DNA of 31,011 nt from JAGXIT01 sp964393815. GTDB taxonomy: Bacteria > Patescibacteriota > Saccharimonadia > Saccharimonadales > UBA4665. Shown here piece after piece: positions 8,687 to 15,492 of the stretch. Both the position numbers and the translations under genes were made by a program. Within the stretch, counting starts at the first letter, position 1. The number at the start of each line of letters is the position of its first letter. Below the pieces are notes generated by a model. That model saw only the letters and a list, made by a program, of their open reading frames with translations. It was not told the DNA's origin and ran no database searches. The stretch lies in NCBI GenBank assembly GCA_964393815.1, contig CAYMUP010000009.1, positions 1 to 31,011 of the forward strand. Direction: 5' to 3'.

Positions 8687-9730
8687 CTAAAATTGCCTCA
8701 AAAAATCTAGTTTTGCTGATTCAAAGTGGCGAACGTCTTCGATAGCGTGTTTCATCATGACGAGGCGGTCTATGCCGCAGCCAAATGCGAATCCAGTGTA
8801 AACATCAGGGTCAATATCGGCTGCTCTAAGCACATTTGGGTGGATCATGCCGCAGCCGAGTAACTCTATCTTACCCTCGTGCGAACAGACATTGCAGCCT
8901 TTTGCCTCACAAAACGGGCAGCTCAAACCAAATTCAAAACTCGGCTCTGTGAAGGGAAAGTAGTATGGATTGACATGTACGTCCAACTTTTGGCTGTAAT
9001 ACTCCTCGAGAAAGGTTTTGAGAGTAGCGATGAGCATGCCGGCGTGCACACCCCTTGCTGCGTAAACGCCTTCCAGCTGGTAAAACGTGTGTTCATGGCG
9101 AGCATCGAGGTCTTCGTTACGGAAAACTCGGTCGGGTACAATTGCCGCAATGGCTCCACCTTCCTCAAGCTGAGCCTTATACTTTCGTAAAATACGGTTT
9201 TGCATAGTGCTCGTGTGCGCTGGTGCAATAAAGGGATCTCCATCTTTGTCGGTCTCAATGGTCATAAATGTGTCGTAGTCGTCGCGCGCCGGGTGTCCTT
9301 TTGGAAAGTTGAGCGTTTCAAACATGTGGTATTGGTCGTCGATCTCGCGCGACTCTTCCGCCACAAAACCCATACGTCCAAAAATGTCGACGACCTGCTC
9401 TATTTCTTTTGTCAGAGGATGTTGGCTGCCATTTTCGCTTGGGAGCAGCTGCACGAGAGACGTATTTACATCCATGGGCGCCGTAACGTCGATCGCCACA
9501 CGTGTGTCACCGTCCTCCTCGACCCGAGCAATTTCTGCCTGAAGTTGGCTTTTCAACTCATTAAGCTCTCGACCGAAGGCAGGTTTCACTTCATTCGGCA
9601 GGGTACGGAGTTGCTCATACAGAGCCCCCAGCTCAGGCGCTCGTAATATACTCGCTTTATCATCAAGTGTTTTTAGCCGCTCCGTGAGCGTCGCCGCGGC
9701 TTCGGCTATCTGTGGTTGTTCGTAGTGCAT
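8687..9730 (-). CDS. pheS: Phenylalanyl-tRNA synthetase alpha subunit
   Basis: The 347-residue catalytic subunit has an N-terminal coiled coil (about 1-85) and a class II synthetase core. Landmarks are GHPARDDYDTF, HTSTMQNR, motif 2 FRNEDLDARHEHTFYQLEG, GCGMIHPNVL and motif 3 GFAFGCGIDRLVMMKH. A cysteine cluster (CPFC and GCNVC, about residues 273-284) precedes GCGMIHPN and may bind zinc, as in some other bacterial PheS proteins. It heads the operon. A TATACT -10 lies 9 nt from the ATG, so the mRNA would have a leader of only a few bases. Confidence 0.97.
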   Translation of the reverse strand: MHYEQPQIAEAAATLTERLKTLDDKASILRAPELGALYEQLRTLPNEVKPAFGRELNELKSQLQAEIARVEEDGDTRVAIDVTAPMDVNTSLVQLLPSENGSQHPLTKEIEQVVDIFGRMGFVAEESREIDDQYHMFETLNFPKGHPARDDYDTFMTIETDKDGDPFIAPAHTSTMQNRILRKYKAQLEEGGAIAAIVPDRVFRNEDLDARHEHTFYQLEGVYAARGVHAGMLIATLKTFLEEYYSQKLDVHVNPYYFPFTEPSFEFGLSCPFCEAKGCNVCSHEGKIELLGCGMIHPNVLRAADIDPDVYTGFAFGCGIDRLVMMKHAIEDVRHFESAKLDFLRQF

Positions 9731-9739
9731 GCTACAAAA

Positions 9740-9745
9740 AGTATA
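9740..9745 (-). promoter_or_regulatory. -10 element of the pheS operon
   Basis: TATACT on the minus strand lies 9 nt before the pheS ATG. A weak CTTAAA at 9763-9768 sits 17 bp further upstream as a possible -35. The expected leader is about 0-3 nt. Confidence 0.5.
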
Positions 9746-9798
9746 CCAGATACCATCTTAAGTTTAAGTGTTATAAAAGCTACTGAAAGACAATATTA

Positions 9799-10050
9799 CT
9801 ATTCAAGCGTCTCGATATCTTGATCAAGTGCTGAGGCATCAAATCCTTTTTGTAAGTCAATCATATCGGAGTCTAGATCATTAACCGTCTGATCAATCTG
9901 GCGCGTTTCAGAGCGTACTGTGCTTGGGCTAACTGGCTGGGCTCTCCTCGCCAGCTGCCATGCCAAAAAAACACTCAGCGCCACCGTTACAAGACCAAAC
10001 ACAAGTTTGGAGTACTGCAAAGAACCGATTGAAGAAGTCTGCCTTACCAT
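9799..10050 (-). CDS. 83-residue single-pass membrane protein, module copy 2
   Basis: One hydrophobic helix (about residues 15-34) is followed by a short basic patch (ARR) and an acidic, Leu/Asp-patterned tail ending ASALDQDIETLE. No known family is recognised. It is paralogous to the 83-residue protein at 10794-11045: both have the same length, the same topology, and tails that align (IDQT..DLDS...FD...LD.DI versus LDQT..ELDS...LD...LD.DI). It starts 3 nt after the stop of the secreted protein at 10054-10692, just as its paralogue follows 11048-11815. The inferred role is membrane anchor or partner of that secreted protein. Confidence 0.7.
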   Translation of the reverse strand: MVRQTSSIGSLQYSKLVFGLVTVALSVFLAWQLARRAQPVSPSTVRSETRQIDQTVNDLDSDMIDLQKGFDASALDQDIETLE

Positions 10051-10053
10051 GTA

Positions 10054-10692
10054 TTACTGAGCTACTGATGCTTTAGCAACATCTTTCATGGTTAGCGCTA
10101 CTGCTTTTATAGCCTGACGATAGTCGTCGAGTGCATCTTTGGTCGTCTGAGCTTGATCACGATATCCGCGTACCGCTACTGCAACGTCCGTTGCGCCGCA
10201 CTCTAGTTTGTTACTCTGTAAAGTGGTGGCAATCTGGTCAATAGCGGGCTGAACCGTATCACGTTTAATTACATTTGCAGTATCGATGAGTGAATTAAGC
10301 TCGGCTGATTGAAGCCCAAGTTTTTGCTTAATCGCCATAAGACGCACTAGCTTATCATCCAGTTTCTGCTCGTGCAACTTTGCCGCTCCGGTAAATGCCC
10401 GTACCTTGTTCTCGATAGCCGGCTTTTTTGTTTCGCAAATAGTTTGTTTAGAGACTGCTTTTGCCGCTTGCTCATCTTCCTGCACGTTAGTACTAGCCTG
10501 TTTATTTTTTTTGTTAACAAAAGATTTGGATTTGCTATTTGCTAGCCCATTCGCCGATGCATTGTCTTGAGCGATGGGTGCAACCGCAACGGCTTGAGCT
10601 GACAACGAGCAAAGACTAACGCTACCAACAAGAAAAACCGAAAAAACCGTTTTTACATAAGATTGCGTTCGGTGAAATTGTGTGTTTTTCAT
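10054..10692 (-). CDS. Secreted helical protein of unknown function, module copy 2
   Basis: The protein (212 residues from the ATG at 10692) begins with MKNTQ, a basic region and a hydrophobic signal peptide ending near SLSAQAVA. A low-complexity Lys/Asn/Ala linker and a helical domain follow. Two cysteines (ICETKKPAIENK and LECGATD) flank the domain and could form a disulfide outside the cell. It is clearly homologous to 11048-11815: shared blocks are C-E-x3-K-x-A-I-x-N-K, A-x-Q-T-T-x-x-A-L-x-x-Y-x-x-A-I-K-A. The frame extends to a TTG at 10707; I chose the ATG because it directly precedes a normal signal peptide. Function unknown. Confidence 0.75.
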   Translation of the reverse strand: MKNTQFHRTQSYVKTVFSVFLVGSVSLCSLSAQAVAVAPIAQDNASANGLANSKSKSFVNKKNKQASTNVQEDEQAAKAVSKQTICETKKPAIENKVRAFTGAAKLHEQKLDDKLVRLMAIKQKLGLQSAELNSLIDTANVIKRDTVQPAIDQIATTLQSNKLECGATDVAVAVRGYRDQAQTTKDALDDYRQAIKAVALTMKDVAKASVAQ

Positions 10693-10793
10693 AAATGCTA
10701 AAGACAAGTCTACCAGCTCATTTGACTTTGAAAAGTAATCTGTCTTACAATCATATCAAAAGTATGTAGTTTTTTTTACAACTAGTCTTATCC

Positions 10794-11045
10794 TTAAAGC
10801 ATTGAGTCAATGTCAGCATCGAGCTCAGTGGTGTCGAGAGATTCGTCCACTTCGCTGGCCGTTGAGTCCAATTCTGCGTCTGTCTGATCAAGCTCTTGCT
10901 CTTGGCTTGTCTCTGGCTGGTTAGAGGTATTGGTTTCGGCCTGGCGCGACTGCCACACCTTATAGCCTGCGAAAGCTAGCAAACATATAACCGCAAGGGT
11001 CACTATTGTTCCAACAAGCCCGTGGCCACGCTGTGATATCTTCAT
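10794..11045 (-). CDS. 83-residue single-pass protein with pilin-like N-terminus, module copy 1
   Basis: The N-terminus, MKISQRGHGLVGTIVTLAVI and onward, resembles a type IV prepilin leader: a short basic leader, glycine, then a long hydrophobic helix ending in a Tyr/Trp/Lys segment. The usual glutamate at position +5 after the glycine is missing. The rest is a Gln/Glu/Asp-rich tail with LD repeats (ELDQTDAELDS, SLDTTELDADIDSML). It starts only 2 bp after the stop of the secreted protein 11048-11815. It may be a minor pseudopilin or simply a membrane anchor; the sequence cannot decide. It is paralogous to 9799-10050. Confidence 0.7.
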   Translation of the reverse strand: MKISQRGHGLVGTIVTLAVICLLAFAGYKVWQSRQAETNTSNQPETSQEQELDQTDAELDSTASEVDESLDTTELDADIDSML

Positions 11046-11047
11046 AA

Positions 11048-11815
11048 TTAGTTCTCCTCAGTTACTTGATTTGTACGATCAACGGCGCTATCGTCTGCCT
11101 GACCAGGAGATGCAGCCGTGTTCTCTTTATCGTGCTGCGCATTCCTTAGTGACGAAACCATCGCTTTTATAGCAGCTTTATATTCATGTAACGCTTGGCG
11201 AGTGGTTTGTGACGCATCTTTGACGGTGCGCAAACTCACCACTGTTTCGGGATTATCGCAGTCCACGCTTATTGCCACGCTCCTCAGGGTTGCAACCGCT
11301 AGCTCTGCAGCGGCTTTTTTCTCTTCAGAAGCAGCCTGGAACGCTACAAAGTCTGGCGCCATGACATTGTTATTGAGTTGGTACGATTGTACCTTGGCAT
11401 CGACGTCTCTAAGTTTAGTTAGGTGCTTGTCCGCTGCCTGAGTAAAAGCTGCGAGCTTGTTATCGATAGCCTTTTTGCGGTTTTCGCATAACAGTTTACG
11501 CTTTTCGGCAGTTTTCGCCTCTTTACGCTCAGATCGCGCTTTTTCTATCTCAGCCCGGGCAGCAGCACGAGCTGCCTCCGCGCCCTTTCTAACCTTCGGT
11601 GAATCCTCAGATACCTGGTCTTCGGCGGTAGCCTCAGATGTTGCTTGTTCGTTGGCTGCCTCACTCTCGTCTGTAGTCTCTATATATACCTGATTGCCTC
11701 GTCTATCATTTGGTTCGGCCGAGGCAGTCCCACTAAGTGACGCAACTGAAAGGACCAGCAACAGTACTGCCGCGAGTGATAAAGGCAGCTTCACAAAGCT
11801 GGATCGAGTTTTCAT
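11048..11815 (-). CDS. Secreted helical protein of unknown function, module copy 1
   Basis: The 255-residue protein has a clear signal peptide (MKTRSSFVKLPLSLAAVLLL, cleavage likely after GTASA). An acidic Glu/Ala/Ser linker follows, then a highly charged Ala/Lys/Arg/Glu region that should form a helix or coiled coil, then a domain with two cysteines (LLCENRKKAIDNK and SVDCDNPE). The C-terminal part aligns with 10054-10692. An AAAGGAAA ribosome-binding site and a promoter with near-consensus boxes (11857-11885) point to solid expression with a leader of about 35 nt, unlike the leaderless neighbours. Function unknown; an envelope or cell-contact role is inference from export alone. Confidence 0.78.
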   Translation of the reverse strand: MKTRSSFVKLPLSLAAVLLLVLSVASLSGTASAEPNDRRGNQVYIETTDESEAANEQATSEATAEDQVSEDSPKVRKGAEAARAAARAEIEKARSERKEAKTAEKRKLLCENRKKAIDNKLAAFTQAADKHLTKLRDVDAKVQSYQLNNNVMAPDFVAFQAASEEKKAAAELAVATLRSVAISVDCDNPETVVSLRTVKDASQTTRQALHEYKAAIKAMVSSLRNAQHDKENTAASPGQADDSAVDRTNQVTEEN

Positions 11816-11856
11816 GGTATCTATTTCCTTTGTGTTACCTTATGAAAGTGCTTTTG

Positions 11857-11885
11857 ATTATATGTATATTTCATGTCATTGTCTA
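11857..11885 (-). promoter_or_regulatory. Promoter of the secreted/membrane module
   Basis: On the minus strand TAGACA (11885-11880) is followed by a 17-bp spacer and a perfect TATAAT (11862-11857). The predicted start is near 11850, giving a leader of about 35 nt that contains the AAAGGAAA ribosome-binding site of the gene at 11048-11815. Confidence 0.7.
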
Positions 11886-11900
11886 GTGCTTCGACTCGCC
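11886..11900. repeat. Possible degenerate REP-like half-site
   Basis: GTGCTTCGACTCGCC differs from part of the right arm of the inverted repeat at 28172-28290 (GTGCTTCGACTACGCC) by one missing base. It lies between the divergent promoters of the secreted module and yajQ. A single half-site is weak evidence. Confidence 0.3.
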
Positions 11901-11917
11901 TACAGCCTGACATGATG

Positions 11918-11923
11918 TATCAT
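11918..11923 (+). promoter_or_regulatory. -10 element of yajQ (leaderless)
   Basis: TATCAT ends 7 nt before the ATG at 11931, so the transcript should begin at the start codon. It is part of a small dyad, ATGAT-gt-ATCAT (11912-11923). Confidence 0.45.
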
Positions 11924-11930
11924 AGTAGCT

Positions 11931-12428
11931 ATGGGAAATTTTAGTTTTGATATTGTCAGTGAATATGACAAAGCCGAGATGAATAATGTCTATGACCAAG
12001 CGCAGCGCGAGATTTCTAGCAGATACGATTTTAAAGGTACGCCCGCAGAACTCGACTGGCTTGAAGACAAAAAAGGCGTGCGTGTCACTGGAAACGGCGA
12101 GTGGCAAATCGACGCCATCCTCGACATTTACCGTAAGAAGCTCAGTACTCGGGGCTTAAGCCAAAAAGTGCTCGACACCTCCCGTGAACTAGTCGAATCA
12201 AACCTAAAAGCCAGTAAAGAAGTGCTATTTAAAGCCGGCATCGACCAAGACAAAGCTAAAATCCTCACCAAACTCATTCGCGACGCCCACCCCAAGGTGA
12301 AAACCCAGATTCAAGGCGATGCCGTGCGCGTCATGAGCGGCAGCAAAGACGACCTACAAGCCGTCATGCAACTACTCAAATCACGCGAAGACCTCGATTT
12401 CCCCCTCAGTTTCACCAACTACCGCTAG
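11931..12428 (+). CDS. yajQ: YajQ family nucleotide-binding protein
   Basis: The 165-residue protein shows the conserved family landmarks FSFDIVSEYDKAEMNN, QAQREISSRYDFKGT near the N-terminus, and the C-terminal KILTKLIRDAHPKVKTQIQGDAVRV and SREDLDFPLSFTNYR. Its length equals that of typical YajQ (about 163). Members have two RRM-like domains; some homologues bind cyclic di-GMP or nucleic acids and act with transcription factors, but the role in this lineage is unknown. No diguanylate cyclase is visible nearby. It is transcribed divergently from the secreted module. Confidence 0.93.
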   Translation: MGNFSFDIVSEYDKAEMNNVYDQAQREISSRYDFKGTPAELDWLEDKKGVRVTGNGEWQIDAILDIYRKKLSTRGLSQKVLDTSRELVESNLKASKEVLFKAGIDQDKAKILTKLIRDAHPKVKTQIQGDAVRVMSGSKDDLQAVMQLLKSREDLDFPLSFTNYR

Positions 12429-12505
12429 TTAGGGAACCTTCTAAGCAAAACCAGACAAGTAGTCAAAATTAAAACTTTTTTAAGAGAGCTGGTCTCAGCA
12501 GCTTT

Positions 12506-12685
12506 GTGCACGCCACGCTTCTAGAAGCGACTCAATGTACCGGCAAGCTGTATGAACAGGATCAAACGGGACGAAATATATGGGTTTCTACCTCTGATAT
12601 AGAAAAATCCCAGGTGAAACTGCTCCCCAGCATGTCTGATTTAATGGCAATTTTACGCGGTGACCGCATGCCTTTTTTGACCTGA
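12506..12685 (+). CDS. Possible short ORF or gene remnant, running through a dispersed repeat
   Basis: A frame open from 12473 to the TGA at 12683-12685 reads as plausible protein (for example TGKLYEQDQTGRNIWVSTSD and SDLMAILRGDRMPFLT). It has no ATG near its 5' end; GTG at 12506 is the first usable start (59 residues) and no ribosome-binding site or -10 is convincing. Copy A of the 43-bp repeat lies inside it. It may be the tail of a decayed gene. I recognise no family and confidence is low. Confidence 0.25.
   Translation: MHATLLEATQCTGKLYEQDQTGRNIWVSTSDIEKSQVKLLPSMSDLMAILRGDRMPFLT
12578..12620 (+). repeat. Dispersed intergenic repeat, copy A (degenerate left half)
   Basis: TACCTCTG and ATCCCAGGTGAAA match copy B, and the distance from TACC to the element's end (32 bp) is the same in both. 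The left GAAGTGAAA box is lost. It lies between yajQ and the glycosidase gene. Confidence 0.6.
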
Positions 12686-12710
12686 CGTACAGGGTGTAGG
12701 CCCTAGTCTT

Positions 12711-12738
12711 TTGCTTTATTTTGCAGCAACCTTATACT
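12711..12738 (+). promoter_or_regulatory. Promoter of the glycosidase gene (leaderless)
   Basis: TATACT (12733-12738) lies 7 nt before the ATG at 12746. TTGCTT (12711-12716) is a possible -35 with a 16-bp spacer. Confidence 0.5.
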
Positions 12739-12745
12739 AATAACT

Positions 12746-14122
12746 ATGAGCGAAATAAAAAGTGATGCGAGCAATGAAGTGGCTGTTGAGACAACAGAGG
12801 CGACGTCTGACCTAGCAGTACAAGCAGCAACCATTCTCAGTGAGAATGACCAGGGAGAGTACACTATACCAAGCAAAGGGCTGTACCCACATCAGTGGCT
12901 GTGGGATAGCTGCTTTATAGCCATAGGTTTGCGCCACCTCGACCCGACCAGGGCTCAAACTGAACTTGTTAGCCTCACGCGCGGCCAGTGGCACAACGGA
13001 ATGATGCCAAACATGATTTTTAATACTGCGCCCGAGTACCACCATGATCGCAATTTTTGGCGTAGCTGGGTCAATCCACAATCTCCTGATGGTCTCGCCA
13101 CGAGCGGGATTACGCAGCCTCCCGTGCTTGCGGAAGCAGTCTGGCAAGTAGGTCAGAAACTCTCTTCACCTGAACGCCGAAGCTGGTACAAATTGATGCT
13201 CCCGCACATCATCGAGTATCATCAGTGGCTCTACCACGACCGTGACCCACACGGCGAAGGGCTCGTGCTGCTTGTGCATCCATGGGAAACTGGGCTTGAT
13301 AACACACCTCCTTGGACGACAGAGCTACAAGACCACCTCATGCCCACTTGGATTCGTTTCTTACGCGCTACCAACCTGGACCGCGTCGTTGGGCTTTTTC
13401 GGCGTGATCGCCATTACATCCCACCGGGGCAGAGGCTCAGCACATTAGAGACACTAAGTTACTTTGCGGCGCAACGGCGCCTCAGACGTAAAGCATATGA
13501 CACCATAAAGATCCTTGACCACGGTCTTTTCAGCATTGAAGACCTGTCTTACAACTGCATGTTTGTACGGGCCAACACTCGGTTGCGAGAAATCGCTAAG
13601 GCAGTGCGATATGACCTGCCGCCAGAGCTTGTTGAACGCATGCAAAAAACCGAGACCGCTCTTGAACAGCTTTGGGACCCCTACGCCCAGAAGTACTGGT
13701 CTCGAGATTTTGTGACTCACCGCCTGCTTAAGCAGCCCAGCATCGCCACTCTCATGCCACTGTACGCAGGCAGCATCACCAAAGAACGTGCAGCTGTGTT
13801 AGTAAAGCTGCTTGAGAACGAGCATGTATTTGGCCCGAATTTCCCCGTGCCAACCGTACCGATCGACAGTCCCATGTTTGACCCGCACAAATATTGGCAA
13901 GGACCGAGTTGGGTGAACACTAACTGGATGATCATAGAAGGGCTGAAACAATATGGGTTTGACGAGCACGCGGCAGCGCTCACTGACACAACCCTTGACA
14001 TGGTTCGGGAGAATGGCTTCTGGGAGTATTTTCACCCCATTTCTGGCGAAGGTCTGGGCGCACACAACTTCTCCTGGACCGCTGCCCTCATTCTTGATTT
14101 ACTAAAAACAAAGAAGACCTAG
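12746..14122 (+). CDS. GH63/MGH1-like glycoside hydrolase
   Basis: The 458-residue protein resembles the (alpha/alpha)6-barrel glycosidases related to GH63 and mannosylglycerate hydrolase. Landmarks are YPHQWLWDSCFIAIGLRHLD (about 47-66), GQWHNGMMPNMIFN (about 80-93), HPWETGLDNTPPW (about 178-190, including the DN pair typical of the family's active site), a late QGPSWVNTNWMIIEGL and GLGAHNFSWTAALILDLL near the end. Without a signal peptide it should act in the cytoplasm, trimming an alpha-linked sugar or a compatible solute such as mannosylglycerate. The substrate is not determinable. The N-terminal 30 residues are a low-complexity Glu/Ala/Thr extension. It is followed after 28 bp by uppP with its own -10. 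Confidence 0.82.
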   Translation: MSEIKSDASNEVAVETTEATSDLAVQAATILSENDQGEYTIPSKGLYPHQWLWDSCFIAIGLRHLDPTRAQTELVSLTRGQWHNGMMPNMIFNTAPEYHHDRNFWRSWVNPQSPDGLATSGITQPPVLAEAVWQVGQKLSSPERRSWYKLMLPHIIEYHQWLYHDRDPHGEGLVLLVHPWETGLDNTPPWTTELQDHLMPTWIRFLRATNLDRVVGLFRRDRHYIPPGQRLSTLETLSYFAAQRRLRRKAYDTIKILDHGLFSIEDLSYNCMFVRANTRLREIAKAVRYDLPPELVERMQKTETALEQLWDPYAQKYWSRDFVTHRLLKQPSIATLMPLYAGSITKERAAVLVKLLENEHVFGPNFPVPTVPIDSPMFDPHKYWQGPSWVNTNWMIIEGLKQYGFDEHAAALTDTTLDMVRENGFWEYFHPISGEGLGAHNFSWTAALILDLLKTKKT

Positions 14123-14138
14123 GCCTTAAGAAAGGGCG

Positions 14139-14144
14139 TATACT
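14139..14144 (+). promoter_or_regulatory. -10 element of uppP (leaderless)
   Basis: TATACT ends 6 nt before the uppP ATG and follows the glycosidase stop directly. This suggests an independent leaderless transcript. Confidence 0.5.
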
Positions 14145-14150
14145 ATTTTT

Positions 14151-14963
14151 ATGATAGATTTGCTTCACGCTTTGCTGCTTGGCATCATCGAGGGCATTAC
14201 CGAGTTTTTGCCCATTAGCAGCACCGGCCACCTCATTGTGAGCGAAAAACTGCTCGGGTTTAAAGACTACAAAGACCTATTCGCCGTCGTCATACAGGTA
14301 GGCGCCATCACCGCGGTGATTTGGTACTACCGACGTGACTTGTGGGCGAAAACACTTGGACTCTTTCGCGGTGAAAAAGCGGCGATTAACTTTTGGAAAA
14401 TTCTCGTCATCGGCACTATCCCAGCAGGGCTGCTCGGACTACTTTTTGACAAAGTGTCGGAGAGCATCACCACACCTCTGGTGGTTGCTCTGGCGCTTAT
14501 CATCGGCGGTGTCATATTGTGGATGGTCGACAACCGACCGGTTCACGCCAGCGACGACCCTGTTCAGCTCGAGCACATCACCACCAAACAAGCTGCACTC
14601 ATCGGCCTTGGCCAGTGCATTGCCATGATACCGGGTGTGTCACGAAGTGGCGCGACCATCGTGAGCGGACTCGCCGTCAAACTCAACCGCCCAACGGCAA
14701 CGGCCTTTTCTTTTTATCTATCCATTCCGGTTTTGGTGCTCGCAAGCGCCTACAAACTCGCCAAGTACAACAGTGAGATCCCGAATATTACCGGTGGCTA
14801 CGCCGGAATCATCGTTGGGCTGATAGCTGCTTTTGTCACCGCCCTCCTTGCCATCAGCTGGCTGCTACGCTACATCGCACACCACAACTTCAAACCTTTC
14901 GCCTACTACCGCATCGTCGCAGGCTTTATCATTCTTTTTCTCATTGCATTTGGGGCGCTATAA
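14151..14963 (+). CDS. uppP: Undecaprenyl-diphosphatase (bacitracin-resistance protein)
   Basis: The 270-residue polytopic membrane protein has both family motifs: EGITEFLPISSTGHLIVSEK (E14 and E18 form the catalytic ExxxE; S23-S24-T25-G26-H27) and PGVSRSGATIVSGL (about 158-171, catalytic arginine and serine). It removes a phosphate from undecaprenyl diphosphate so the lipid carrier can be reused in peptidoglycan and surface-polymer synthesis. The length is normal and seven or eight hydrophobic helices are visible. A 79-residue membrane protein follows after 11 bp and may be co-transcribed. Confidence 0.96.
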   Translation: MIDLLHALLLGIIEGITEFLPISSTGHLIVSEKLLGFKDYKDLFAVVIQVGAITAVIWYYRRDLWAKTLGLFRGEKAAINFWKILVIGTIPAGLLGLLFDKVSESITTPLVVALALIIGGVILWMVDNRPVHASDDPVQLEHITTKQAALIGLGQCIAMIPGVSRSGATIVSGLAVKLNRPTATAFSFYLSIPVLVLASAYKLAKYNSEIPNITGGYAGIIVGLIAAFVTALLAISWLLRYIAHHNFKPFAYYRIVAGFIILFLIAFGAL

Positions 14964-14974
14964 AAAAACACGCC

Positions 14975-15214
14975 ATGCCCGAGACCACTCCTAGTATCTA
15001 TGAACGCATAAACCACCGGCTAGCAGATAGCCTTAGAGGTATATCTATAGGATGTTTTACTGGCGCCTCCCTACACTTGGCGGCAGACATGCACCGCTAC
15101 GATGCTGGGTTTAGGGAAGCCATGAATTTTGATAATGTAGCGATACCCGCTGGACTCGGCACGCTCGCCCTTTTTTCAGCTCTCAGTCTCGCCTGCCGCC
15201 AACACAACCAGTAA
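14975..15214 (+). CDS. Small membrane protein of unknown function
   Basis: The 79-residue protein has two moderately hydrophobic segments (about 20-36 and 52-72) separated by a polar stretch, suggesting a helical hairpin. No family is recognised. It starts 11 bp after the uppP stop on the same strand; no good ribosome-binding site is visible. A 34-bp near-perfect palindrome (15260-15293) lies downstream and may end the uppP transcript. It has a similar two-helix layout to 18586-18843 but no clear sequence similarity. Confidence 0.5.
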   Translation: MPETTPSIYERINHRLADSLRGISIGCFTGASLHLAADMHRYDAGFREAMNFDNVAIPAGLGTLALFSALSLACRQHNQ

Positions 15215-15259
15215 TCCCCTATTATCACAGCCTCGCCCGCCTCGCCCCTCTCCTCTCAA

Positions 15260-15293
15260 TCTAGTTCTGAGTGCTATAGCAGCAAGAACTAGA
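15260..15293. terminator. Near-perfect palindrome downstream of the uppP pair
   Basis: TCTAGTTCT (15260-15268) is matched by AGAACTAGA (15285-15293), and the middle contains the palindrome TGCTATAGCA. The transcript could form a stem-loop of at least 9 bp plus an inner stem. No clear U-tract follows, so an operator or an element end is also possible. Confidence 0.4.
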
Positions 15294-15313
15294 ATCTATT
15301 TGCGGAAGCAAAT

Positions 15314-15356
15314 GAAGTGAAATTTACCTCTGTAAAAATGCAATCCCGGGTGAAAT
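15314..15356 (+). repeat. Dispersed intergenic repeat, copy B
   Basis: A 43-bp copy: GAAGTGAAA at positions 1-9, ACC at 13-15, GTAAAA in place of GTTAAA, TCCC at 31-34 and GTGAAAT at 37-43. AAAT precedes box 1 as in copies D, E and G. It lies upstream of the unknown gene 15493-16059. Confidence 0.75.
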
Positions 15357-15492
15357 TACCTAAAAAGATGCACACATTTACCAAAAGTTCTAGCGTTAGC
15401 GGTGTCATAAAAAAACAACCGTTTTGGGTTTCGCTCTGTTGCTCTTAAAAATAAAATGATTGAACGTAAATCGATAACAGGAGGGTATAATC

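Noticed and set aside
6379..9597. AATGAAGTGAAA, the left end of the dispersed repeat, also occurs inside pheT (near 6380) and pheS (near 9585)
   Set aside because: In both it encodes Asn-Glu-Val-Lys in frame and the rest of the 43-bp element does not follow, so it is counted as coincidence of codons.
12516..12529. 14-bp palindrome CGCTTCTAGAAGCG
   Set aside because: Perfect but short, isolated, with no loop and no nearby promoter; no role can be supported.
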